DNA from: Candidatus Woesearchaeota archaeon
Lineage (GTDB): Archaea; Nanobdellota; Nanobdellia; Woesearchaeales; UBA10216
Length of the DNA: 64,000 nt
Assembly: GCA_016184345.1 (NCBI GenBank)
Contig: JACPCV010000003.1
Span: 62,001-126,000 of the forward strand
Reading direction: 5' to 3'
How positions within the stretch are numbered: position 1 is the stretch's first letter; each line of letters starts with the position of its first letter. This document shows, piece after piece, positions 55,478-64,000 of the stretch. The position numbers were made by a program, and so were the translations under genes. The notes under the pieces were generated by a model, which saw only the letters and a list, made by a program, of their open reading frames with translations, did not search any database and was not told where the DNA came from.

Positions 55478-56074
55478 TCACTTTATCTTCCCCTGCAGCT
55501 TCAGGCTCAGCAGAAGGTCTTCCATTTTCTTCAGGTCATATTTTATCCCGTCGAATTTCCTTCTCAGGTCCCCGTTCCTGAAGTCAAACTGCATCAGGCC
55601 GTAGTAGAGGTTTTCAATGAAGGTTTTTGCAGAAATCACAGTCTTTGCGTCATCATTGATTGCAGCGTTGACTGCTTTCCTTACAATTTCGCCTGAAAGG
55701 TCGCACAGCCCTGCAATGTAGTTTTCGGCAGAAACTCCGAGCTCCTTCCTTGACAGTATCTTTCCTGTTGCTATGAACTCGCTGAAGCAGGCTGCTTCCA
55801 CGTATTCCTGGATTGGCGGCTTGGTGACACTTGCGTAATTTGCATCTTCAGAGTATGGCTTTAGCGCAGCAATTTTAGGCTTCAGTTCAGCGAGCGCCTT
55901 TTCAGCTGCCTTGTTGTCGCCCCGCTGCAAAGAGTAAATAGCGCCTTTTGACTTCTTGAGAATCTCCCTTGTTTCTGCTATCAGCGCCTCCCGCTTTGAA
56001 TCGACAGTTTCTATGTCCCTTTTCAGGCTCGCGAATTCCTCCCCAATGCCGTTATCTATGTTGCTTTTTGCCAT
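55478..56074 (-). CDS. Translin family protein
   Basis: 198 aa helical; VEAACFSEFIATGKILSRKELGVSAENYIAGLCDLSGEIVRKAVNAA. Confidence 0.75.
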   Translation of the reverse strand: MAKSNIDNGIGEEFASLKRDIETVDSKREALIAETREILKKSKGAIYSLQRGDNKAAEKALAELKPKIAALKPYSEDANYASVTKPPIQEYVEAACFSEFIATGKILSRKELGVSAENYIAGLCDLSGEIVRKAVNAAINDDAKTVISAKTFIENLYYGLMQFDFRNGDLRRKFDGIKYDLKKMEDLLLSLKLQGKIK

Positions 56075-56176
56075 TGTTTTGGTGAAGCTGTCGGGATTTT
56101 ATAAACTTTCCGCACCTTTGCTTAGCGCAAAGTATTTATTGCCACAGAAGCAGGGGTAGGTAAAAAGGGGCTGTGA

Positions 56177-57496
56177 ATGTACGAGATAATTGTCGGCAGG
56201 GATGATGAGGACAGAAAGGCGTTTGGCGATAAGGGCACTTTTCTCCTTGGCAAGCACTATGTCAAGATGGGCCAGGTTACGTCCTTGTCAACAGGCATCT
56301 ACATGGACGTCCTGCGCTCCCACGTTGTTTCAATCTTTGGCAAGCGAGGGTCTGGGAAAAGTTACTCAATGCTGGCCATAGCTGAGGGCATGATGTCTAT
56401 GAGCCCTGAATTCACGAAGAACCTGAGCATCGTGATTTTTGACACAATGGGCATTTTCTGGACAATGAAGTACGAGAACAAGAAAGACGAAGCCCTCCTT
56501 AGGGAGTGGGGTTTTCAGTACCAGCGCTTTAATGCGCGCATTTACGTCCCTTCTGGGAGCTATTCTGACTACAGGGAAAGGGGCATTCCGGTTGACCTGC
56601 CTTTTTCCATAAGCCCTTCCGAGCTTTCTGTTGGCGACTGGTGCGGAATTTTTGAGATTGATGCTACAAGCCAGTTTGGCACCCTTATTGGCAGGGTTAT
56701 CCCTGCGCTTAGAAAGCAGCAGGCTTCTTTTTCCATCCAAGATATTATTGAGGCTGTCAGGAAGGATGAGCGCACAAATGAGGAAGTCCGGGCAGCTGTT
56801 GAGAATATGTTCTCCTCTGCAGGGAGCTGGGGCCTGTTCAGTGAGAAGTCAACTCCTGTCAGTGACCTGGCCGTTGGCGGCCAGATTACTGTCCTTGACA
56901 TAAGCCCATACGCTGTAGCCGGGGGGAAAAGCAACATTCGCGCCCTTGTCATAGGGCTTGTTTCCAAGAAGCTTTTCAACGAGAGGATGGTTGTCAGGAA
57001 GTCAGAAGAGATGTCTTCAATAAAGCAGGCAACGTCTTTCTCAAGAAAATCCGCAGATGATAAGAAAGAAATCCCCCTTGTCTGGCTCATGGTTGATGAA
57101 GCTCACGAGTTCCTGCCAAAGGAAGGCTCCACGCCAGCTTCAAACTCCCTTATTACAATCCTCAGGGAGGGCCGCCAGCCCGGGATTTCCCTTGTCCTTG
57201 CCTCCCAGCAGCCCGGCCAGATTCATACTGATGTCATGACTCAGTCAGATGTTGTCATAGCCCACAGGGTTACTGCCAAGATTGACGTTGATGCGCTTGG
57301 CGCCCTTATGCAGAGCTACATGCGTGAGGGCCTTGACAAGAGCCTGAATGACCTCCCGAGAGTCAAGGGTGCAGCTCTCCTTTTTGATGACACGAACGAG
57401 CGCCTTTATCCGATGAGGGTCAGGCCGAGAATAACTTGGCATGGCGGGAGCAGCCCAAGCCTTGTGGCAGAAGCTAAGGGAATCCTTGAATTTTAG
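56177..57496 (+). CDS. HerA-like/DUF87 ATPase
   Basis: IFGKRGSGKSYSM Walker A, VWLMVDEAHEFLP Walker B, LASQQPGQI. Confidence 0.88.
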   Translation: MYEIIVGRDDEDRKAFGDKGTFLLGKHYVKMGQVTSLSTGIYMDVLRSHVVSIFGKRGSGKSYSMLAIAEGMMSMSPEFTKNLSIVIFDTMGIFWTMKYENKKDEALLREWGFQYQRFNARIYVPSGSYSDYRERGIPVDLPFSISPSELSVGDWCGIFEIDATSQFGTLIGRVIPALRKQQASFSIQDIIEAVRKDERTNEEVRAAVENMFSSAGSWGLFSEKSTPVSDLAVGGQITVLDISPYAVAGGKSNIRALVIGLVSKKLFNERMVVRKSEEMSSIKQATSFSRKSADDKKEIPLVWLMVDEAHEFLPKEGSTPASNSLITILREGRQPGISLVLASQQPGQIHTDVMTQSDVVIAHRVTAKIDVDALGALMQSYMREGLDKSLNDLPRVKGAALLFDDTNERLYPMRVRPRITWHGGSSPSLVAEAKGILEF

Positions 57497-57915
57497 CTCC
57501 ACTTTCTCTTTTTCTTTGTTATGAGGTATTGGATTCGCCCAAACTCAAGCGTGAACATCATCGCTAGGGTTCCGGCTGCGGCTATCACATAGGCGCCCGC
57601 TCCCAGCGCAAGCCCCAGCCCGGCAACCGCCCATATGCTTGCCGCTGTTGTCAGTCCCCTGACATTGTTCTTATCCCTGAAGATTGTTCCTGCGCCGAGA
57701 AAGCCTATTCCTGTTATTATGGCAGCCGTTATCGGAGCCGGGTTCTGCGGGAACATGTCAATCGAGGTTAGCGTTATAATGGTTGAGCCTATGCACACCA
57801 GCAGGTGCGTCCTTAGCCCTGCGGCATGCTTCGTCTTTTCCCTTTCATACCCGATGAGCGCGCTTGCAAGCACGGCAAGAAGCAGCCTTATCAGTACATC
57901 ATAGTTTGTCAGCAT
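57493..57915 (-). CDS. MgtC/SapB family membrane protein
   Basis: LIGYEREKTKHAAGLRTHLLVCIGSTIITLTS...GIGFLGAGTIFRD. Confidence 0.9.
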   Translation of the reverse strand: MLTNYDVLIRLLLAVLASALIGYEREKTKHAAGLRTHLLVCIGSTIITLTSIDMFPQNPAPITAAIITGIGFLGAGTIFRDKNNVRGLTTAASIWAVAGLGLALGAGAYVIAAAGTLAMMFTLEFGRIQYLITKKKRKWS

Positions 57916-57975
57916 TGAGAAGGATAGCTCTTTAGGGGTTTAATAACCTTTATGGCTATTGGGGAATTACGACAG

Positions 57976-60195
57976 TTATGGTACAGTTTTGTTGGCGTAG
58001 CTGTTGCTGTTCCCGTTTACCTTTATTATGTTCCTGCATTTCGGGAACTTGTTGCAGCCGAGGAAGCCTCCGTAGATGCTTCTCCTGAGCACCATTTTTC
58101 CTTCGCCGCATTTTTTGCATGTGCTGTTTTCGTTCTCGCTTATCAGCTTCCTTGCATCCGGTGAAACCTTGCTTGGGCAGTCAGGGTTTATGCATACCTC
58201 CTGCGGCCTTTTTGCTGACTTTATCACCGTGACCATTGGGTGCTTGCACGTCTCGCACACTTTGTCAAGCGCCTTCACAAGGCCGGTAGCGGGCAGCTTG
58301 AATGTTGTCTTGCACTCAGGGTAGGTGCTGCAGGCTATGAACCTGCCGAACTTGCCCCTTTTCATCATCAGTGTGCCTGTGCTGCACGTCGGGCATTTTC
58401 CTATCGTGTTTTCCTTTGTTTCTGACTCCTTTGTGGCCTCAAAGAGCCCCTCCCCTATGTCCTTCTCTTTCTTTTTGAATCCCTCTATTATCTTTACAAG
58501 CACAGTTTTTGCCTCTTCCAGAACATCTCCTCCTTTTTTCTTGTCTTCCTGTATTTCTTCCATTTCGAGCTCAAAGTGCCTTGTCAGCTCTTCATCTATT
58601 ATTTCAGGGCTGTATTTCCCCAATGTTTCGATGATTTTTATTCCCAGGTTTGTAGCTTCAACAGCCCTTCCGCTGACATACCCTCTTTTGAACAGGGTAT
58701 CAACTATCTCGGCCCTTGTTGCCTTTGTGCCAAGGTTTCTCTTCTCAAGCTCTTTTATTATCGAAGCTTCAGTATACCTTGCCGGCGGCTTTGTTTCCTT
58801 CGCAAGGAGTTCAAGCTTCTTTACCGTGACAGTTTCGCCTTTGATGACCTGCGGCAGCTCCATTTCCTTGAATCTTGCATAAAGTCCATAGAACTCGTGC
58901 CAGCCCCTCACCTTTGTTCTTGTTCCGGCAGCAATGAACATTTCGCCATTTACGTCAATTTTCACAGTCATGGTTTCTCTCGTTGCAGCTTCAGCAAAAG
59001 TGGCCAGGAATCTCCTTACAACCTGGTCATAAATCCTTTGGCCTCTTTTGTCAAGGCTCTTTGGCTTAAGCCCTGTCGGGTATATTGCTGGGTGCGCAGG
59101 GTCTGTCTTTTTGCCGTTGTTTGGCTTCAGCCCGCCCTTTAGCAGCCTTTTCGCCAGTTCAGCATACTCCTGCTGCTGTGATATCGCTGTTAAAATCTTC
59201 GCATACCCTATTGTTGGCGGCAGCTGCTGCGACGATGTCCTTGGGTAAGAAATCAGGCCCGAAGTGTAAAGCTCCTGTGCAATCTCCAAAGTTGCCTTTG
59301 GCGGCGCTCCGAAGCACCTGTACGCCTCTGTTTGCAGCGTTGTCAGGTCAAAAGGGCATGGCGGTGCCTGCTGGAACTCGTCACTCTTGACTTCTGCAAC
59401 CGTCCCATTCCTGCCTTTAACCTTTTCGTGAACCTTGTCTGCTTCTTTTTTGTCCCAGAACTTGTCTTTTTCGTGCAGCGCAGTCAGCTCGCCGTTTTTG
59501 GCCTTACCTAGCAATTGCAGCTGCCAGAATGGCTGCGGCTTAAACGCTGTAATTTCCTTCTCCCTTTGCACAATTATCTGGAGCGCAGGGCCCTGCACCC
59601 TTCCTATGCTCAGAATCTTAAACAGGCCTGCTTTCTTGATTGCAGAAGTCAAAGCCCTGCTGAGGTTGATGCCGTAATACCAGTCCAGCTCATGCCTTGT
59701 CTCTCCTGCATGTGCCAGGCCCCATTCGATATGCGGTGAAATTTTCTCATACGCTTCAACAAGGTCATCCTTTGTCAGCGTTGAGAACTTCATCCTCCTG
59801 GCGTCTTTCTGCTTGCAGATGAATCTGAGTATGTTAAATCCGATCAATTCTCCTTCAACATCGAGGTCGCACGCAACGACAAAATCCTTGGCGTCTTTTG
59901 ATAACTTTTTGAGCATTTCATAATATTTTTTTGAGAAAGCAGCAGACTTTGTCGTTTCAAAAGTGGGCTTCCACTCCACGTCAAATACAGGGAACCGCAT
60001 GCCCCTTTTCTTCTCCTTTTCAGCCAACCCAAAAAGGTGGCCCACCGCGCATCCTACGATAATGTCCTTGTTGCCATGGGTTATCTCATAGTATGATACT
60101 CCTTTGGCTCCTTTCTTTATTGCTTTCCCGTCGGCAAGGGCTTCAGCTATCCTCTGCGCCGCCTTCGGTTTTTCTGTTATTATAAGTTCTGCCAT
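57976..60195 (-). CDS. topA: DNA topoisomerase I (type IA) with C-terminal zinc ribbons
   Basis: TOPRIM domain, LISYPRTSSQQLPP active-site Tyr region, three CxxC...C zinc modules. Confidence 0.95.
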   Translation of the reverse strand: MAELIITEKPKAAQRIAEALADGKAIKKGAKGVSYYEITHGNKDIIVGCAVGHLFGLAEKEKKRGMRFPVFDVEWKPTFETTKSAAFSKKYYEMLKKLSKDAKDFVVACDLDVEGELIGFNILRFICKQKDARRMKFSTLTKDDLVEAYEKISPHIEWGLAHAGETRHELDWYYGINLSRALTSAIKKAGLFKILSIGRVQGPALQIIVQREKEITAFKPQPFWQLQLLGKAKNGELTALHEKDKFWDKKEADKVHEKVKGRNGTVAEVKSDEFQQAPPCPFDLTTLQTEAYRCFGAPPKATLEIAQELYTSGLISYPRTSSQQLPPTIGYAKILTAISQQQEYAELAKRLLKGGLKPNNGKKTDPAHPAIYPTGLKPKSLDKRGQRIYDQVVRRFLATFAEAATRETMTVKIDVNGEMFIAAGTRTKVRGWHEFYGLYARFKEMELPQVIKGETVTVKKLELLAKETKPPARYTEASIIKELEKRNLGTKATRAEIVDTLFKRGYVSGRAVEATNLGIKIIETLGKYSPEIIDEELTRHFELEMEEIQEDKKKGGDVLEEAKTVLVKIIEGFKKKEKDIGEGLFEATKESETKENTIGKCPTCSTGTLMMKRGKFGRFIACSTYPECKTTFKLPATGLVKALDKVCETCKHPMVTVIKSAKRPQEVCINPDCPSKVSPDARKLISENENSTCKKCGEGKMVLRRSIYGGFLGCNKFPKCRNIIKVNGNSNSYANKTVP

Positions 60196-60250
60196 TTCCT
60201 TCCAAAATCAGAGAAATCAGCAATTTCTATAAAAACCTGCCGAAAAGGGC

Positions 60251-61348
60251 CTAGTTGAAAGAAACAAACTTCAATTTGTCAACATTCTGCCTTGCCTTTT
60301 CAAGCTTTGCAGAGAATTCCTCAAGGAACCGTGTCATCTTATCGCAGGCTATCTGCTTTAGCTCACCGCTCGTCATTTTGCCTGACTTGTAATCGTCATG
60401 TATCTTCTGCAGCTCCTTGTCATCATCAGCAAGGTGCTGCTTGAGCAGCTCAAACACCATGTCCTTCTCTATCACAGCCCCCAGTCGTCTATGCTCCTCA
60501 AGCGTGTCCCTTCCTCCAGTAACCGCGTTTTTTATCTTCTTGCACACGCTTTTGGAGTCCTCTGGCAGCTCTATGCAGCTTTCAGGCTCAGACTTTGACA
60601 TCTTCAATTTCCCATTTAAGGAAGGAGTATACTTGTTGTAGATGCTTGAAGGCGGCACAAAGCCGTATTTTGTTTTTGTCCTTGCCACTATGTCTCTAGT
60701 AAGCCTTATGTGCGGCGATTGGTCTATCCCAACAGGAATGACCCCCGGCCTTCTTTTCTTCAGCTGCGGGTAAAGTATGTCTGCCACTTGAGTCAGTGCG
60801 CTGAACATCTTGCCTGGGTCGTTGCTTCCATAAATGGCTTCAAATTCATTGGCTGTAATCTTTTTGGCGAACTCATATGCCAAATGCATCACTTCCTTAT
60901 TCTCTGATTGGAAATAAAATGTCGTCTTTTTTGGGTCCAGGCCTAAGGCAATGTATGCAGGAATATAAAACTCAAGAGCCCTCTTTTTGCCTTCTTCAAG
61001 GGTTACGCCCCTTGCAGCTGCCGCCTCAAGGTCTGCAACGAGCACATAAGTGTCAGCACCATGTTCTTGGAAATACCTTATGTCCTCTATCACCATCTTT
61101 GTGCCGAAATGTATCTTCTCGGCAGATGGCATTATTCCTGACAGAACATAGTAGTCCTCATTTTTCCTTATGGCATCGGCTATCCTTTTAACATCAACTC
61201 CAGCAAACACCGCTCCTCTTCTCATCAGCCTGTTGGGGTTAGGAAACAATCCTAGGTAGTGAGAGAAAGGCTCCAACCCAAAATCCTTTATCAGCTTCGC
61301 ATAGTCCTCAACGAGGACAGAGCCCCACGGGTCTATGATTTTCGTCAT
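60251..61348 (-). CDS. trpS: Tryptophanyl-tRNA synthetase
   Basis: SAEKIHFGTK, GIDQSPHIRLTRDI, LKMSKSEP. Confidence 0.93.
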   Translation of the reverse strand: MTKIIDPWGSVLVEDYAKLIKDFGLEPFSHYLGLFPNPNRLMRRGAVFAGVDVKRIADAIRKNEDYYVLSGIMPSAEKIHFGTKMVIEDIRYFQEHGADTYVLVADLEAAAARGVTLEEGKKRALEFYIPAYIALGLDPKKTTFYFQSENKEVMHLAYEFAKKITANEFEAIYGSNDPGKMFSALTQVADILYPQLKKRRPGVIPVGIDQSPHIRLTRDIVARTKTKYGFVPPSSIYNKYTPSLNGKLKMSKSEPESCIELPEDSKSVCKKIKNAVTGGRDTLEEHRRLGAVIEKDMVFELLKQHLADDDKELQKIHDDYKSGKMTSGELKQIACDKMTRFLEEFSAKLEKARQNVDKLKFVSFN

Positions 61349-62088
61349 ACTCTCGCCTCCGTTCTGTTGCTATTTAAATATTGTGGGTTCATACAATGGT
61401 TCATACGATTCCTGTATTCAATGATGATGGCATGCACAAGAACATCGATAGTGTTGAGGGAAGGGAGTCTGCACTTTTCCAGCATGACCGCCAGTTCAGT
61501 GCAGCCAAGGACAATAAGCTGCGCCCCCTCATCATAGCACCTTTCCGCAAGGCGTTCGCATGTAAGCCGCTGCTTGCTTTTCTCATTCCCGATGTTGAAA
61601 TTTATTATCGCGTTGTTCAGGGCTTTTATGTCTGCTGTTTCCAGCCTAATTGTCATTAAGTCATTGAACTCGTAGAGCCGCTGCGTGATGGTATTCTCCG
61701 TGGCCAGCACAGCTATGCGCGAGACTTTTCTCTTCTTCAGCTCGTTGTAAACTGCTTCCCGCAGGTCCAGTATCCTTGTCTTAACGCCGCGCTGCAGCCG
61801 GGGAAGGAAGAGGTGCACAGTATTGCACACCATAACAATAAAGTCAACTCCAAAAGAGTCCAGCTCTTTCAGCCCCCTTTCATAGTGCTTGATGGCTCTG
61901 TGGTTGTTGCTTATAAGTTCGGGTGCCGGCACGCTGTTTATGATTATCTGCGGAAAGTCAGTATTGCTCTTTATAAGTCCTGTCGCCTGTAGCTTTTCTA
62001 TCAGCTTGCTGTAGAAAACAGCTGTTGATTCCGGTCCTATTCCTCCGAGGACTCCAATGCGAAGGGTGCTATTGCCACCGGAAATCAC
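61345..62088 (-). CDS. Aspartate/glutamate racemase family protein
   Basis: IGVLGGIGPESTAVFYSKLI, VMVCNTVHLF, LIVLGCTELAVM. Confidence 0.9.
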   Translation of the reverse strand: MISGGNSTLRIGVLGGIGPESTAVFYSKLIEKLQATGLIKSNTDFPQIIINSVPAPELISNNHRAIKHYERGLKELDSFGVDFIVMVCNTVHLFLPRLQRGVKTRILDLREAVYNELKKRKVSRIAVLATENTITQRLYEFNDLMTIRLETADIKALNNAIINFNIGNEKSKQRLTCERLAERCYDEGAQLIVLGCTELAVMLEKCRLPSLNTIDVLVHAIIIEYRNRMNHCMNPQYLNSNRTEARV

Positions 62089-62217
62089 CCCTGCGTAATT
62101 TTAGCGGTGCGTCTAAGAAAAAGCTACTGCTCCCAAAGGCAATCACTTCGCTTTGCCATGAGAACCAGATTTATGAGGCGGTTTATTAAGTTTGTGCCTA
62201 TATCGTATAGAACAAAA

Positions 62218-63159
62218 TCACTTCCTCGTAACTATAGCCTTCCTCACAGCAGCCGCTATCGCTTCCGCATCCAACCCGTACTTCCTGAACAGCACCTTCT
62301 GTGAATCAGACTCGGCAAATCTGTCTTTTACTCCTACCATTTCAAATTTGACGCAGAGCTTCTCTTCCGCAATGACTTCTGCCACAGCGCTTCCTAAGCC
62401 GCCATTGATGTTGTGGTCTTCAGCAGTTATTATCGTTCCTGTCTTTGCAGCGGCGATTATCGCTTCTCTATCTATTGGCTTTATCGTTGCCATGTTGACA
62501 ACTCTTGTGTTAATCCCATCTTTCTTCAGCAGCTCAGCAGATGTCATTGACTCCTGCACCATTATTCCTGAAGCAATTATGGCTGCATCGTTCCCTTCAG
62601 CCACCACAGAAGCCTTGCCAATCTCAAACCTGTAGCTGTCGTCGTAAATTGTCTTCACATTGCCCCTTCCCAGCCTGACGTAGGCCGGGCCTTTCATTTT
62701 GGCAATCTCAAGGATGGCCTTTTCAGCTTCCACAGCATCGGCAGGGCAAAGAACAATAAACCCAGGCACTGCCCTCATGTAGGCAACATCGCCTATTGCC
62801 TGTGCTGTGGGCCCGTCCTCGCCAATCGCAACACCGGCGTGTGTTCCAATTATCTTGACGTTGCTGTTTGAGTATGCTACTGAAACGAAAATCTGGTCCA
62901 TCCCTCTTCCCAGCAGGAAGGATATGAAGCTGGTTGCAAATGCAGTCTTGCCGCACTTTGCCATCCCGGCAGCCGTGCATATCATGTCTCCCTCGCTTAT
63001 TCCCATGTTGAAGAACCGTTCAGGCCACTTCTCTGCAAACTTGTTCGTCCTTGTTGAGTCTGACACTCCGGCATCCAGCACAACAACGTTGGAGTCGCTG
63101 CCGCCCAGCTTAATCAAGGCATTTCCGTAGCCGTCCCTTGTTGCAGCCTCCCCGCTCAT
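62218..63159 (-). CDS. Transketolase, C-terminal subunit
   Basis: FNMGISEGDMICTAAGMAKCGKTAFATSF; GLGSAVAEVIAEE. Confidence 0.92.
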   Translation of the reverse strand: MSGEAATRDGYGNALIKLGGSDSNVVVLDAGVSDSTRTNKFAEKWPERFFNMGISEGDMICTAAGMAKCGKTAFATSFISFLLGRGMDQIFVSVAYSNSNVKIIGTHAGVAIGEDGPTAQAIGDVAYMRAVPGFIVLCPADAVEAEKAILEIAKMKGPAYVRLGRGNVKTIYDDSYRFEIGKASVVAEGNDAAIIASGIMVQESMTSAELLKKDGINTRVVNMATIKPIDREAIIAAAKTGTIITAEDHNINGGLGSAVAEVIAEEKLCVKFEMVGVKDRFAESDSQKVLFRKYGLDAEAIAAAVRKAIVTRK

Positions 63160-63980
63160 TTTTGTGCCTCCAGTTCGGCAATTGCCTTCTTGAACTGTTC
63201 ATCATTTGGCGCCTTTCCGTGCCACGAATTCTGGTTTTCCATGAATGAAACTCCCTTTCCTTTTACCGTGTCGGCGACTATCACTATAGGTTTCCCGCTT
63301 GTTTTCTTTGCAGCTGCTATGGTGTCAAGTATTGCAGAAATATCGTGCCCGTTTATCCTGTAAACCTGCCAGCCGAACGCTTCAAACTTTTTGTCAACAG
63401 GCTCGACATTCTTCAAATTCGCCGTCATATTGTCCTGCGCCACCCTGTTGTTGTCCACTATCGCAATCAGGTGGTCTGACTTGTACTGTGCCGCGCTCAT
63501 CGCAGCTTCCCAGACCTGCCCTTCATTGAGCTCGCCATCTCCAAGCAGCACGTAGACATAGTAATCCCTTTTGTCAAGCCTTCCTGCAAGCGCCATGCCG
63601 TGCCCTACTGAGAGCCCCTGCCCGAGCGAGCCTGTTGCTATCTCAACGCCTGGCAGCTTCGGGTTCGGGTGGCCTGTGAGCCTTCCCAGCCTTCTGTAAG
63701 TAGAGAGCTCTTCTTTTGGGAAGTAGCCAACATCAGCAAATACAGAATACAGCAGTGGTGTGCAGTGTCCCTTGCTCAGTATGAACCTATCCCTATCTGG
63801 CCACTCAGGCCTTTTAGTGTCGTACTTCATGTGGTGGTAGAACAGCACAGCTATTATGTCTGCTGCAGAAAGCGAGCCTCCAGGATGCCCAGAACTAGCC
63901 TGATAAACGAGCTTTACGCTCTCAATTCGCAGTTGTCTGGCCTTTTCCTTCAGTTTAGAGATTGTTGCCGCATCTGCCAC
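63156..63980 (-). CDS. Transketolase, N-terminal subunit
   Basis: SGHPGGSLSAADIIAVLFY, LGQGLSVGHGMALAG, GDGELNEGQVWEA TPP motif. Confidence 0.94.
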   Translation of the reverse strand: MADAATISKLKEKARQLRIESVKLVYQASSGHPGGSLSAADIIAVLFYHHMKYDTKRPEWPDRDRFILSKGHCTPLLYSVFADVGYFPKEELSTYRRLGRLTGHPNPKLPGVEIATGSLGQGLSVGHGMALAGRLDKRDYYVYVLLGDGELNEGQVWEAAMSAAQYKSDHLIAIVDNNRVAQDNMTANLKNVEPVDKKFEAFGWQVYRINGHDISAILDTIAAAKKTSGKPIVIVADTVKGKGVSFMENQNSWHGKAPNDEQFKKAIAELEAQK

Positions 63981-64000
63981 AGAACCACCCCGATCAGAAT

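Noticed and set aside
62089-62217. RNA gene in the intergenic region between the racemase and transketolase genes
   Set aside because: No convincing stem set, no T-loop and no clear promoter with an RNA-like product

Overview
The window is gene-dense archaeal chromosome with TATA/BRE promoters, many of them apparently leaderless. Gene content (PolD, MCM, Cdc6, RFC, FEN1, TBP, TFE, PAN, EndA, Hjc, Pelota) suggests a DPANN-like euryarchaeal lineage; that placement is inference. Three blocks dominate. (1) Informational and replication genes: pheST, rfcS, fen1, cdc6, polD DP1/DP2, RPA-like, an intein-containing mcm, tbp, topA, and aaRS genes including a bacterial-type aspS next to gatC/gatA. (2) A ~6.7-20 kb envelope block of membrane proteins, two paralogous lipoproteins and CARDB/surface proteins. 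It contains a C13A7 tract, a frameshifted surface gene, a small toxin-antitoxin-like cassette and a complete IS element with a 9-bp target-site duplication. (3) An AT-richer island (tyrS plus a free-standing LAGLIDADG-type gene), whose LAGLIDADG gene is preceded by a ~140-nt multi-helix RNA-like element. The least explained signals are: (a) a 28-nt promoter motif at identical 6-nt spacing from the TATA box, found upstream of both a Cas4-like nuclease gene and the structured-RNA/LAGLIDADG unit; (b) clusters of abutting perfect hairpins in intergenic regions and, unexpectedly, inside the transposase coding sequence; (c) a candidate oriC with two inverted ORB-like boxes beside cdc6. All protein calls come from reading motifs; no database search was run.
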